Of a stretch of 64,000 bases of DNA, positions 25,635 to 34,857 are shown one piece after another (the stretch's first letter is position 1; every line of letters starts with the position of its first letter). The DNA is taken from NCBI RefSeq assembly GCF_003595215.1, contig NZ_QYZP01000001.1:186001-250000 (forward strand), given 5' to 3'. The notes below the pieces were generated by a model. That model saw only the letters and a program-made list of their open reading frames with translations. It was not told the origin of the DNA and searched no databases. Source of the DNA: Nesterenkonia natronophila. Lineage in GTDB: Bacteria > Actinomycetota > Actinomycetes > Actinomycetales > Micrococcaceae. The position numbers and the translations under genes are program-made.

Positions 25635-26996
25635 ATGGTTGATCTTATTATTCTGCTCGCTTTGGTCGCCGCGATCGTCTTGGTGACAGCACGGTGGCAC
25701 ATCAGCCCCTTCCTCGCGCTCCTGGGAGCCGCACTCCTGGCGACCTTCTTGTACCGGATACCGCTGGAGGACAGCGTCACCACGGTCACCGAGGCCTTCG
25801 GCAGTACGCTGGGCAACATAGGTCTCGTGATCATCTTTGGCACCATGATTGGGGTGATACTGGAGCGGTCCGGTGCTGCGATTTCCATGGCCGATGCCAT
25901 CATCCGGCTCATCGGAAACAGGTTCCCGAACCTCACAATGTCGCTGATCGGCTACATCGTCTCCATACCGGTGTTCTGCGACTCCGGTTACGTCATTCTC
26001 AACTCGCTGCGGAAAGCGATCACCTCCCGAGCGGGCATCTCAGGCCTCGCGACAGCCACCGCTCTGATGACCGGTCTCTTCGCTACACACACCCTGGTGC
26101 CGCCGACACCTGGTCCCCTTGCGGCCGCAGAGGAGCTGGGTGTCACGGCTCATCTTGGACTCCTCATCGGACTTGGGATTCCGGTGGCGCTACTCTCCGC
26201 CCTAGCCGCACTGCTATTCGCCTCGCGACTGTCTCATAAAGAGTTCGCGGCACTACCCCCGGAGCGCGAGGATGACATTGAGGTGCAGGACTATGAAGCG
26301 TTGCGCAGATCCTTCGGCACTCTGCCCAACCCCTTTCTCGCCTTTTCGCCGATCGGTGTCCCGCTGCTCCTGGTATGTCTAGGGTCCATCGCGCAGCTGC
26401 CTGGCGAGCCGTTCGGTCCCGGCGCTGTGACACCGACGCTGGTGTTCCTCGGAACGCCGGTCATCGCGCTCATTATCGGCCTGATCATTGCCACCAGCCT
26501 CCTGTCAGGAGAAGTCAAACTTAACCAGTTCAATTCGCAGATCCACGAGGCGGTCCGAGTAGCAGCACCAATCCTCCTCATCACCGGCGCTGGGGCCTCC
26601 TTCGGCGCCGTGCTCAACGCGTCTCCCCTGACCGAGTACCTCTCGGAAAATATCGCCGGTTTAGGCCTGGGACTGGGCGTTCCGTTTCTGATTGCCGCCG
26701 CTCTCAAGACCGCCCAAGGATCCTCCACGGTAGCTATCGTGACCGGTTCCGCTCTGGTCTCACCGTTGCTCGGGTCGCTGGGGCTCGACTCCACCGAGGG
26801 TGCTGTTCTGGCGGTTCTCGCGGTAGGCGCGGGGGCAATGGTGGTATCCCACGCCAACGACTCATTCTTCTGGGTGGTCTCGCAGCTGTCACGGATACCA
26901 GTCGCCACCGCGTACCGAACACTGACAGTGGCCACAGCAATCCAAGGTCTGACAGCTTTCATCGCCATCCTGCTGCTGTCACTCGTCATTCTCTAG
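25635..26996 (+). CDS. GntP-family permease, probable glycerate or gluconate transporter
   Basis: The 453-residue membrane protein has about 12-14 hydrophobic segments and GntP-family signatures: GTMIGVILERSGAA, IPVFCDSGYVIL, THTLVPPTPGPLAAA, and KTAQGSSTVAIVTGSALVSPLL near the end. GntP carriers are proton symporters for gluconate and similar sugar acids. The next gene, 16 bases downstream, is a glycerate kinase, so glycerate is the likely substrate. The ATG at 25635 with AGAGG upstream is preferred to 25605. Confidence 0.9.
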   Translation: MVDLIILLALVAAIVLVTARWHISPFLALLGAALLATFLYRIPLEDSVTTVTEAFGSTLGNIGLVIIFGTMIGVILERSGAAISMADAIIRLIGNRFPNLTMSLIGYIVSIPVFCDSGYVILNSLRKAITSRAGISGLATATALMTGLFATHTLVPPTPGPLAAAEELGVTAHLGLLIGLGIPVALLSALAALLFASRLSHKEFAALPPEREDDIEVQDYEALRRSFGTLPNPFLAFSPIGVPLLLVCLGSIAQLPGEPFGPGAVTPTLVFLGTPVIALIIGLIIATSLLSGEVKLNQFNSQIHEAVRVAAPILLITGAGASFGAVLNASPLTEYLSENIAGLGLGLGVPFLIAAALKTAQGSSTVAIVTGSALVSPLLGSLGLDSTEGAVLAVLAVGAGAMVVSHANDSFFWVVSQLSRIPVATAYRTLTVATAIQGLTAFIAILLLSLVIL

Positions 26997-27012
26997 TCAC
27001 AGGAGCCAAGAC

Positions 27013-28158
27013 ATGAAGATTGTGTGTGCCCCGGACTCGTTCAAAGGATCGGTGAGCGCAGCCGAGGCCGCTGCAGCTATGGCCGCCGGCGCGCGGGAGG
27101 TGCTCCCTGACGCCGAGATTGTTCAGCTCCCCTTCGCCGACGGGGGAGAAGGCACCTTGGAGGCTCTCCTAGCCGCCTGGGATCAAGCCCCGCAGACGGT
27201 CACTACTGTGGACGCTCTGGGGCGGCCTACCCAGGCCAGGTACGGGCTCTCCCCTGATGGGCGGACCGCTGTCATCGAAGCCGCCGAGGCCAATGGTCTT
27301 CCGCAAGTCTCCGATGGCCCACTGCAGCCGCTGCGCGCCGACACATACGGGGTGGGTCTGATCGCACGCCAAGTGCTGGACGCCGGTGCCGAGGAGATCC
27401 TGCTGTGCATCGGGGGATCCGCCACCACCGACGGTGGCACAGGAATCCTCCGCGCGCTGGGGGCTGAGTTCCCCGACCACGACGACGCCCCCACCCCACC
27501 TGGGGGCGGGGGACTGGGTCATATCGCGCGAGTAGATCTCTCTGAAGTAGACCCCCGCGCTCACAACATCCGCTGGCGAATCGCGGTGGATGTGGACAAC
27601 CCGTTGACCGGAGACCGTGGTGCCGCGGCCGTCTTCGGACCGCAGAAGGGCGCTACAGAGCAGGACATAGCTCTTCTGGACCACGGTCTCTATCAGCTCG
27701 CTGAGGTGCTCGCCGAGGCTGCCGGGGTTTCCGTGGAGCAATACCGGGACGCAGCCGGGTTCGGAGCAGCCGGTGGGATACCGCTGGGGCTGGTCAGCGT
27801 GTTCGGCGCTGAGGTGGTTCCGGGATCGGCCATGGTTTCTGAGGTGCTCGGCGTGGAGGAGGCGCTCGCGGAGGCTGATCTGGTCTTCACTGGCGAGGGT
27901 CGGCTCGACTCCCAGTCCCTCGGCGGCAAAGTGGTGGACGCCATCGCCTCGCGCGCCCCGGAGTCCTGCTGCGTCGTCGTGCTAGCTGGATCGGTTCAGC
28001 TCTCCCCGCAGCATTGCCGAGCAGCCGGTATCACGGCAGCCTTCTCCGTCGCGCCCGGTCCTGCGAACCTTGAGGACCTGCAGGGCGAGGCTGCGCAACT
28101 GATTCAGGAGACCGCTGCCCACGCCAGCGCACTTTGTGCATTCCAGTTGGGTCGGTGA
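27013..28158 (+). CDS. Glycerate kinase (GarK/GlxK family)
   Basis: The 381-residue protein matches the type II glycerate kinase family (PF02595): KIVCAPDSFKGSVSAAEAA at the start, LPFADGGEGTLEAL, EEILLCIGGSATTDGGTGIL, DVDNPLTG and the late TGEGRLDSQSLGGKV. It phosphorylates D-glycerate, giving 2-phosphoglycerate in the GarK-type members. With the upstream permease it makes a simple glycerate uptake-and-use unit. AGGAG lies at good spacing before the ATG. Confidence 0.92.
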   Translation: MKIVCAPDSFKGSVSAAEAAAAMAAGAREVLPDAEIVQLPFADGGEGTLEALLAAWDQAPQTVTTVDALGRPTQARYGLSPDGRTAVIEAAEANGLPQVSDGPLQPLRADTYGVGLIARQVLDAGAEEILLCIGGSATTDGGTGILRALGAEFPDHDDAPTPPGGGGLGHIARVDLSEVDPRAHNIRWRIAVDVDNPLTGDRGAAAVFGPQKGATEQDIALLDHGLYQLAEVLAEAAGVSVEQYRDAAGFGAAGGIPLGLVSVFGAEVVPGSAMVSEVLGVEEALAEADLVFTGEGRLDSQSLGGKVVDAIASRAPESCCVVVLAGSVQLSPQHCRAAGITAAFSVAPGPANLEDLQGEAAQLIQETAAHASALCAFQLGR

Positions 28159-28168
28159 AGAGTCCAAC

Positions 28169-29689
28169 ATGCCAGCACCCTTCGTTTCGATGTACCAGCG
28201 GTTTCTCAGGAGCGTGGAGGAGAACCCGGACAAACCGCTGTTTCTCCTTCAAGGGGGCGAAACGGTCAGTTACAGCCAGACGCTGGAGACCTCTCAGGCA
28301 ATAGCCGCGCGCCTGATCGACGATGGGGTGAAGCCCGGTGACCGAGTCGCAATGCAGGTGGGCAAATCACCTGAGGCGATCGCCTTGTACCTCGCATCGC
28401 TCCAGATCGGTGCCGTGTTCCTACCGCTGAACTCCGCGTATACGAGCAAAGAGATGGAATATTTCGTCACCGACGCCACACCCCGGGTTCTTGTCTGCTC
28501 ACCGGATTCGGCTGCTGACTACCAGCACTGGGAGGGACTGGTGGTGGAGACCCTAGGGGTGGTCCAGGATGGCACACTGCTGAGCTCGCACCGTAAGCAC
28601 TCGGAAATCTTTACGGCAGGACCCGAGGACCTCACCTCCATCCTTTACACCTCAGGGACAACCGGGCGTTCCAAAGGCGCGATGCTCACTCACCAGAATC
28701 TGGCCTCCAACTGTGAGGCACTGCTGGAGGCGTGGGAGTACACCGCGGAGGACACGCTCATACACGCGTTGCCCATCTTCCACATTCACGGCCTGTTCGT
28801 GGCAACCAATATGACGTTGGCGGCCGGGGCCTCAATGCATTATCTGCCCACATTCGACGCTGAAGAGATCATTCATCTCTTCTCAGAGGCGACGGTGCTG
28901 ATGGGCGTTCCGACCTTCTACACCAGGCTGCTGAAGAACCTCAGGCTATCCGAGGAGTCCTGCGCGGGCATGCGCCTCTTCGTCTCCGGATCAGCTCCCC
29001 TGCTCGCCAGCGACCACGAAGCTTTCAGGAAGCGCACCGGTCACGCGATCGTGGAGCGCTACGGTATGACAGAAACTGGCATGAACACCACCAACCCGTA
29101 CTCCGGAGGTCCGCGCAAACCCGGCACGGTGGGCAGGCCCCTTCCAGGCACTCGCGTCCGGGTCGTCGACCGCGAAACCGGGCAAAGACTCCCGGACGGC
29201 GAAGTCGGGCTCGTGGAGGTACTCGGCCCCAATGTCTTCCGCGGGTACTGGCAGATGCCTGACAAAACAGCTGGAGAGTTTCGCCACGACGGTTTCTTCA
29301 TCACTGGTGACCTGGGCCGCATAGATGAGGACGGGTATCTGTGCATCGTCGGCAGAGACAAGGACCTTGTCATATCCGGTGGTTACAACGTTTACCCCAA
29401 AGAAATCGAAGAGCATATCGACGCGCATCCGGACGTCCAAGAGTCGGCCGTGATCGGAGTGCCGCACTCTGATCTCGGTGAGGCGGTAATGGCAGTTGTG
29501 GTCCCTATCTCCGGAACAGACCCGCAGCCTGAGGACCTCCTTGCCTTCATCGCGAATGATTTAGCGCGGTTCAAACAGCCCAAGGCTGTTCGCATCATCG
29601 GTGAGCTGCCCCGCAACCTCATGGGCAAAATTCAAAAGGCCACCCTGCGTGAGCGGTACGCTCATCTCTTCGCCTCCGCTGACCTCTGA
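28169..29689 (+). CDS. AMP-forming acyl-CoA ligase, malonyl-CoA synthetase (MatB)-like
   Basis: The 506-residue ANL-superfamily enzyme has the AMP-binding motif LYTSGTTGRSKGAMLTH, the YGMTETGMNTTNPY block, FFITGDLGRIDEDGYLCIVGR and the hinge KDLVISGGYNVYPKEIEEHID. The catalytic lysine is in GKIQKATLR near the C-terminus. These blocks, especially the hinge, are those of MatB, which makes malonyl-CoA from malonate. It starts eleven bases after the glycerate kinase stop, probably in the same operon. The substrate remains an inference; other short dicarboxylates are possible. Confidence 0.83.
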   Translation: MPAPFVSMYQRFLRSVEENPDKPLFLLQGGETVSYSQTLETSQAIAARLIDDGVKPGDRVAMQVGKSPEAIALYLASLQIGAVFLPLNSAYTSKEMEYFVTDATPRVLVCSPDSAADYQHWEGLVVETLGVVQDGTLLSSHRKHSEIFTAGPEDLTSILYTSGTTGRSKGAMLTHQNLASNCEALLEAWEYTAEDTLIHALPIFHIHGLFVATNMTLAAGASMHYLPTFDAEEIIHLFSEATVLMGVPTFYTRLLKNLRLSEESCAGMRLFVSGSAPLLASDHEAFRKRTGHAIVERYGMTETGMNTTNPYSGGPRKPGTVGRPLPGTRVRVVDRETGQRLPDGEVGLVEVLGPNVFRGYWQMPDKTAGEFRHDGFFITGDLGRIDEDGYLCIVGRDKDLVISGGYNVYPKEIEEHIDAHPDVQESAVIGVPHSDLGEAVMAVVVPISGTDPQPEDLLAFIANDLARFKQPKAVRIIGELPRNLMGKIQKATLRERYAHLFASADL

Positions 29690-29713
29690 CGAAGGCGAGC
29701 AGCCCAGCGTCTT

Positions 29714-30610
29714 CTATATTGCGCTTAGGTTGCTCTTTGGCGCGTAGCGGGCCTGGCAGAAGTCCCTGAGACGCATCGCGAGATCCTCCAGAGAACTGTG
29801 GGCGTGATGTCCTGCTCTCCACCCGGCATAGAGGTGGATCTGCAGCGGTTGACCCAGATGGTGGATCTGCAGCGGATGGAGGCCGTAGCGGGCGTCGTCG
29901 GTCAGGACTGCGACTCCGCGCCCGGCCGCAGCCAGCGCCTGTGCTACCTGGCTGTGCCGGGTCTCCAAGGTGGTCACGGGCCCAAGGTGCGCGTGGTCGA
30001 GTGCTGCTTCGAAGACGCGCCGGGCTTTGAATCGCAAGGTGGGCAGGATGAGAGTCTCGCCCACCAGGTCCGCCAAGTCCACGTGCTCCTGCCCGGCCCA
30101 CCGGTGGTCCAGTGGGACGTACGCCCATACGGGAAGGTTAACCAAATGCGGGGCATGGGCCGTGTGCGGCCAACGCACCGGAGAGATGACCATGTCGTAG
30201 CTGCTCAGGACACGGTGCACCTCCGAGTCAATCGAGATCTCACTCACCGAGGGCACGGGATCAATGGATCGGAAAGTCGCCACGAACGGAGCGACGATAT
30301 CGGTCAGCGTGGTGGTCGGTGCCGCCAAGGAGACTCTTGCCATACGGCCATCCGCCAGCTGGGCGGCATACTCAGCGGCCTCACGATGATGATGGAGCAG
30401 TTCTTCTGCCGTCTCAAGGAACTCGCGCCCCTCAGTGGTGAGGTGCAACCTGCCACTCTGTCGGAGAAACAGCGTCAGGTTGAGCTCGCGTTCTAGCTGC
30501 CGCACCTGCCGAGAAAGCGAGGGCTGCGTCATATGCAGACGCTGGGCGGCGGCCGAGACAGTGCCAGATTCGACCACCGTGACGAAATAGCGCAGCAAAC
30601 GAGTATCCAT
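29714..30610 (-). CDS. LysR-family transcriptional regulator
   Basis: The 298-residue protein has the LysR winged helix at the N-terminus (MDTRLLRYFVTVVESGTVSAAAQRLHMTQPSLSRQVRQLE) and a LysR substrate-binding domain. It is divergent from the semialdehyde dehydrogenase gene at 30716 with a gap of about 105 bases, which suggests it regulates that gene. It is convergent with the CoA ligase gene. The ligand is unknown. Confidence 0.9.
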   Translation of the reverse strand: MDTRLLRYFVTVVESGTVSAAAQRLHMTQPSLSRQVRQLERELNLTLFLRQSGRLHLTTEGREFLETAEELLHHHREAAEYAAQLADGRMARVSLAAPTTTLTDIVAPFVATFRSIDPVPSVSEISIDSEVHRVLSSYDMVISPVRWPHTAHAPHLVNLPVWAYVPLDHRWAGQEHVDLADLVGETLILPTLRFKARRVFEAALDHAHLGPVTTLETRHSQVAQALAAAGRGVAVLTDDARYGLHPLQIHHLGQPLQIHLYAGWRAGHHAHSSLEDLAMRLRDFCQARYAPKSNLSAI

Positions 30611-30715
30611 GCCTCCAGAGCATACTATTCAGCTCAATCAGGTATTGGACGGCATGACCCTGAAATGTGAAGCTGGGATCAGCTTTCGCCACACTACGAC
30701 CAGCATGGAGCGTCG

Positions 30716-32110
30716 ATGACCGACCCAGCCACCTTTCCTGTCACCAATCCTGCCACCGGGGAGCACCTGGAGGACATCACCGACCTCAATGCCGAGCAGG
30801 CGCTCGCCCAAGTCGGAGAGGCGCAGGAGGCTTTCCTCCGGTGGCGGGAGACCGCCCCCCGTCACCGCGCGGACGTATTGAACAGAGCGTATGACCTGAT
30901 GATTGATGATCTGCCGCGGCTGCGGGACATCATCGTGGCCGAGAACGGCAAATCACAGACCGATGCCGAGGCTGAGGTTCGATACGCTGCGGAGTTTTTC
31001 CGCTGGTACGCCGAAGAGGCGGTGCGTCTGGGCGGGGACTACACCACTGCGCCAGCGGGAGGAGTGCGCAACATCGTGACGCACCACCCAGTGGGTGTCG
31101 CACTGCTGGTCACCCCGTGGAACTTCCCTGCGGCCATGGCCACGCGAAAAATGGGACCTGCACTGGCGGCCGGCTGCTCGGTGGTCCTCAAGCCAGCGCG
31201 TGAGACACCGCTGACGGCGATCGCCATCGCCGAGATCCTCATCAAGGCGGGCCTGCCCCAGGGTGCTGTCCAGGTGGCGACCACCACCGCAACGCGGGAA
31301 GTGGTGTCAGCGCTGCTGGCCGATGATCGGATCAAGAAGCTCTCCTTCACCGGATCGACGCCTGTGGGACGAACTCTGCTTGCACAGTGTGCCGAGCGAG
31401 TGGTCAATGCCTCCATGGAGCTGGGCGGAAACGCGCCGTTCATTGTGACCGCCGATGCTGATGTCGAAGCTGCTGTGGCCGGGGCGATGGTCGCAAAATT
31501 CCGCAATGGCGGCCAGGCCTGCACTGCGGCGAATCGCTTCTACGTTCACGCCGATATTGCGGAGGAGTTCATCGCCGCCTTCGGCGCAAAGATCAGCCAG
31601 CTGACCGTGGGGGACCCAGCTGAAGGGGCCCAGATCGGACCGCTCATCCACGACAAGGCGGCCTCAGGTGTGCGCCAGCTGCTTGATTCGGCACTCGATG
31701 AGGGAGCGACCATCGCCGACCAGGCCAGCCTCCCCGAGGGTGCCGCAACCGAATCATTTGTGGCACCGACGCTGCTGCGGGACGTGCCGGCCGGAGCCGC
31801 AATCCTCCAGGAAGAGATCTTCGGACCCGTAGCACCGGTGGTGGTGTGGTCGGACCTCGAGCAGATGCTGGAGCAGGCCAATGCCGCCGAAGTCGGGCTC
31901 TCCTCCTACGTCTACGCTGGAAATCTTCAGGACGCCATTCGTATCGGAGAGCGCCTGGAGACCGGAATGGTCGGGATCAACCGCGGCGTCGTCTCGGATC
32001 CCAGCGCACCGTTCGGCGGGGTCAAGCAGGCTGGCATAGGTCGCGAGGGCGGCCACTGGGGTATTGAGGAGTTCACCGAGCCGCAGTACCTGTCCGTGGA
32101 CTGGCCTTAG
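30716..32110 (+). CDS. gabD: NAD(P)-dependent succinate-semialdehyde dehydrogenase-like aldehyde dehydrogenase
   Basis: The 464-residue aldehyde dehydrogenase has LLVTPWNFPAAM, KPARETPLTA, SFTGSTPVGR, the general-base glutamate in MELGGNAPFIV and the nucleophilic cysteine in GGQACTAANRFYVH. These sequences are typical of GabD-type succinate-semialdehyde dehydrogenases. The nearby MatB-like ligase also allows a role with malonate semialdehyde. It is probably controlled by the divergent LysR gene. Confidence 0.85.
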   Translation: MTDPATFPVTNPATGEHLEDITDLNAEQALAQVGEAQEAFLRWRETAPRHRADVLNRAYDLMIDDLPRLRDIIVAENGKSQTDAEAEVRYAAEFFRWYAEEAVRLGGDYTTAPAGGVRNIVTHHPVGVALLVTPWNFPAAMATRKMGPALAAGCSVVLKPARETPLTAIAIAEILIKAGLPQGAVQVATTTATREVVSALLADDRIKKLSFTGSTPVGRTLLAQCAERVVNASMELGGNAPFIVTADADVEAAVAGAMVAKFRNGGQACTAANRFYVHADIAEEFIAAFGAKISQLTVGDPAEGAQIGPLIHDKAASGVRQLLDSALDEGATIADQASLPEGAATESFVAPTLLRDVPAGAAILQEEIFGPVAPVVVWSDLEQMLEQANAAEVGLSSYVYAGNLQDAIRIGERLETGMVGINRGVVSDPSAPFGGVKQAGIGREGGHWGIEEFTEPQYLSVDWP

Positions 32111-32181
32111 TACTCGCTGCCACCGCAGTTTCCGAACCTGCCCGAAACTTGTTGCCACGGTTCGCCGGTAGAGTTGCTTCT

Positions 32182-33336
32182 ATGCCTGCCATCTCACCTG
32201 CACTGCTGGAGGCCGCAGAGTCGCGGCTGGATCAGATCATCGCTGACATTCAGACCCTCGTTGAGGTCGAAACACCCTCTGATGACAAGGATGCCGTAGC
32301 CGAAGGGGCGGCGGTCGTGGCCGATCTGATGGCCGCGCGTTTGGGGCTGGAAGCCGAACCCGTTGTGGTCGACGACGTCACTCACCTGCGGCTGCGGGTG
32401 GGGACGGAGAAGCCCAAGGTGGTGGTGATCACCCATCAGGACACGGTGTGGCCCACGGGCACTCTTGCCCGCAAGCCCTTCAGCAACGACGGCGAGGCGC
32501 TGCGCGGACCCGGCGTGTTTGACATGCTCACCGGTTTGGCGATGGCCATCCACGCCGCCAAGATGCTCCAAGAGGCCGGACACAGCCTTTATGGCCTGAG
32601 CATCATGGTCACCGGAGACGAAGAGCTGGGTTCGGTCACCTCCCGGGACCTCCTTCTGGAGGAATCCTCGGAGGCTAGGGCGGCCTTTGTCATGGAGGGT
32701 GCACTGGACACCTCCCTCAAAGTCGCTCGCAAAGGTACCTCCAACTACACGGTGGCCGTCCACGGAGTCGCCGCCCACGCCGGTCTGGACCCGGAAAAAG
32801 GCGTCAACGCCGGCATCGGCCTGGGGCTTCTGCTTCCGGAGATCGCGGAGCTGGGTGACACCTCAATGGGCACTACTGTGACCCCAACGGTGATGCGGGC
32901 AGGCACGACGACGAACACTGTTCCGGACTACGCTGAAGTGGTCATTGACGCCCGCGCGACCACTATCGCCGAGCAGGAGCGGGTCGATGAACAGATCCGT
33001 GCGCTGAGTTCGCGGGTGGACGGAGCGGAGGTGGAAGTCACCGGGGGTGTGAACCGCCCGCCGATGGAACGCAGCTCTTCAGATGTCCTTTTCGACCGCG
33101 CTCAGCAGGTGGCAGCGGCGATGAACATCGGGGACATCACCGGTGAGGCGGTGGGAGGCGCCTCGGACGGAAACTTCACCGCGGCCGCCGGTATCCCCAC
33201 TCTGGACGGCATGGGCGCCTGCGGGGCAGGAGCACACGCCGAACACGAACACGCGCTGGTGGAGCACATCGCACCGCGGACAGCACTGCTCGCCGGCCTG
33301 ATCGCCGCGCACCTGGACCCACCGGCCGCTGGGTGA
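32182..33336 (+). CDS. M20-family metallopeptidase, glutamate carboxypeptidase-like
   Basis: The 384-residue protein is an M20/CPG2-type zinc amidohydrolase. First metal site: VITHQDTVW. Catalytic and second-site residues: MVTGDEELGS. The dimerisation domain follows the VHGVAAHAG block, and the last ligand is in GAGAHAEHEH. Such enzymes cleave C-terminal glutamate from peptides or folates, or deacylate amino acids. ATG 32182 gives the family-like N-terminus, although its ribosome binding site is weak. The acetyltransferase gene starts just after the stop, so the two are probably co-transcribed. Confidence 0.87.
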   Translation: MPAISPALLEAAESRLDQIIADIQTLVEVETPSDDKDAVAEGAAVVADLMAARLGLEAEPVVVDDVTHLRLRVGTEKPKVVVITHQDTVWPTGTLARKPFSNDGEALRGPGVFDMLTGLAMAIHAAKMLQEAGHSLYGLSIMVTGDEELGSVTSRDLLLEESSEARAAFVMEGALDTSLKVARKGTSNYTVAVHGVAAHAGLDPEKGVNAGIGLGLLLPEIAELGDTSMGTTVTPTVMRAGTTTNTVPDYAEVVIDARATTIAEQERVDEQIRALSSRVDGAEVEVTGGVNRPPMERSSSDVLFDRAQQVAAAMNIGDITGEAVGGASDGNFTAAAGIPTLDGMGACGAGAHAEHEHALVEHIAPRTALLAGLIAAHLDPPAAG

Positions 33337-33355
33337 ATTGAACGGAACCGGCACA

Positions 33356-34195
33356 GTGAATCAGGCGCATCAAGAAGCAGTGCGGGCAGCAGAGTCTGCT
33401 GGCGTCGTCGTAAGGTCACTGCACACCCCTGAGCAGATGCAGCGTGCCGCTGAGGTGCTCGCTGAAATCTGGGCGCCGGGCGGCAGCGGCGAGGCTCCCG
33501 TTGAGCCAGGACTCCTGGTGGCGCTGGAGCACGCCGGAAACTACGTGGCTGGAGCGTACGCCGGTGAGGAGCTGGTTGGCGTCACGGTCGGATTCTTCGG
33601 CGCCCCTGATGCCCGCACCGGGCGCTCGCAGATGATGCACTCCCATATTGCCGGAGTGCTGCCGACTCATGCCCGCGGTGGGGTCGGAGCTGCGATGAAA
33701 CTTCATCAGCGCGCCTGGTGCCTGGACCGGGGAGTCACCGTGATGGAGTGGACTTTCGATCCGCTGATCTCGCGGAATGCCCGGTTCAACCTCCACAAGC
33801 TCGGCGCGCGGTTTGCGGAATACCTGCCGCAGTTCTATGGGGTGATGCGTGACGGGATCAACGCGGGCCAGGGCAGTGACCGAGCACTGATTCAGTGGTA
33901 CCTGGAGGCGCCTGAGCAGGCGCAGGAGCTCGAACCGCAGCTGATGCTGCTGGAGCCCGATGACGACGCCGCACCCCACTTAGGTGCCGGTGCGACTGAG
34001 GTTGTCTCCGCAGCCGGAGACGCGGGCGTGGTCGGACTCAGAGTCCCGACTGACATGATGAAAATGCGAGCGGATCGGCCGGAGGTCGCTGCCCGGTGGC
34101 GCACGGCTCTGCGCGAGGTGATGGTGCCCCTGATGAGCTCAGGGTGGACTGTCACCGGCGTGAGCACCGACGGCACCTACCTACTCACCCGCTGA
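33356..34195 (+). CDS. GNAT-superfamily protein of the COG3375 type
   Basis: The 279-residue protein resembles the predicted acetyltransferases of COG3375: MMHSHIAGVLPTHARGGVGAAMKLHQRAW carries a GNAT-like R-G-G-V-G-A loop, then MEWTFDPLISRNARFNLHKLGARFAEYLPQFYG. Substrates of this family are not established to my knowledge. A TTG at 33338 is in frame, but GTG 33356 has AACGGA nine bases upstream and is preferred. It follows the M20 peptidase by 19 bases. The 3' end overlaps the cyclase-family gene on the other strand by 15 bases. Confidence 0.75.
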   Translation: MNQAHQEAVRAAESAGVVVRSLHTPEQMQRAAEVLAEIWAPGGSGEAPVEPGLLVALEHAGNYVAGAYAGEELVGVTVGFFGAPDARTGRSQMMHSHIAGVLPTHARGGVGAAMKLHQRAWCLDRGVTVMEWTFDPLISRNARFNLHKLGARFAEYLPQFYGVMRDGINAGQGSDRALIQWYLEAPEQAQELEPQLMLLEPDDDAAPHLGAGATEVVSAAGDAGVVGLRVPTDMMKMRADRPEVAARWRTALREVMVPLMSSGWTVTGVSTDGTYLLTR

Positions 34196-34843
34196 GCAAA
34201 TAGGTTCCGCCACCGCACGAATCGGTGAACCATCCATCCCTGTCAGGCGGAGTGGCAGTCCAATGAACCGCACGCGCGAAGGCAGTTGGTCCAGTTTTCG
34301 TAGATTCTCGATGATGAGCCCGCCATCGCCAAGGACAGTCCGATGCACAGGTAGCCCATTCTCGGCATCGCGTGTGGAGTCGGGACTGAGGGTGTCGACC
34401 CCGATAACACGTGCGCCCAAGTTCAGCAGACGAGTGGCCAGCATCGGCTCCAGGAATGGGTGATCAAGGTACTCTTCAGCACCCCAGTAACGATCCCATC
34501 CTGTGGCAATCAATACGATTCGGGCCCCGGCGAGCCCTCCCTCTAGCTGGTGCCCCACATGGGTGAGTCCTATAGGGGTTCCGGGCGGAACGCTACCGGC
34601 GTGCAGCACGACGGCCTCTCCCATGAGCTCATTCAGATCAATGGATTCGATGGTACGGCCCTCGCCGATGATGTGGGAGGGCGAATCCACATGCGTACCT
34701 GAGTGCGTACCCATGTGCAGAGAGTGCACCTCGAAGCCGTGCGCAGCGACTGTCGCAGCAGGCTCGATCCTTACCCCCGGATCACCCGGAAAAACCGTCA
34801 TCCCACTCCGGATCTCGTGGGAAAGATCGATCCACCCCGACAT
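34181..34843 (-). CDS. Cyclase-family metal-dependent hydrolase (second copy, distinct subtype)
   Basis: The 220-residue protein carries the PF04199 signature HSGTHVDSPSH with metal ligands His47, His51, Asp53 and His57, and the late GVDTLSPDSTRDAENGLPVHR block. It is about 40 residues shorter than the isatin hydrolase at 4736 and lacks its FW/HW aromatic context, so it is probably a KynB-like or other amide or ring hydrolase. ATG 34843 has AAGGA seven bases upstream and replaces the TTG at 34849. It follows the NCS1 permease by 14 bases, so it probably hydrolyses the imported compound. Confidence 0.85.
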   Translation of the reverse strand: MSGWIDLSHEIRSGMTVFPGDPGVRIEPAATVAAHGFEVHSLHMGTHSGTHVDSPSHIIGEGRTIESIDLNELMGEAVVLHAGSVPPGTPIGLTHVGHQLEGGLAGARIVLIATGWDRYWGAEEYLDHPFLEPMLATRLLNLGARVIGVDTLSPDSTRDAENGLPVHRTVLGDGGLIIENLRKLDQLPSRVRFIGLPLRLTGMDGSPIRAVAEPICSAGE

Positions 34844-34857
34844 GCTCAAGTCCTTCG

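Noticed and set aside
27485..27515. C-rich/G-rich inverted repeat resembling a terminator
   Set aside because: Lies inside the glycerate kinase reading frame, has no T-run and encodes a Pro/Gly loop of the protein.
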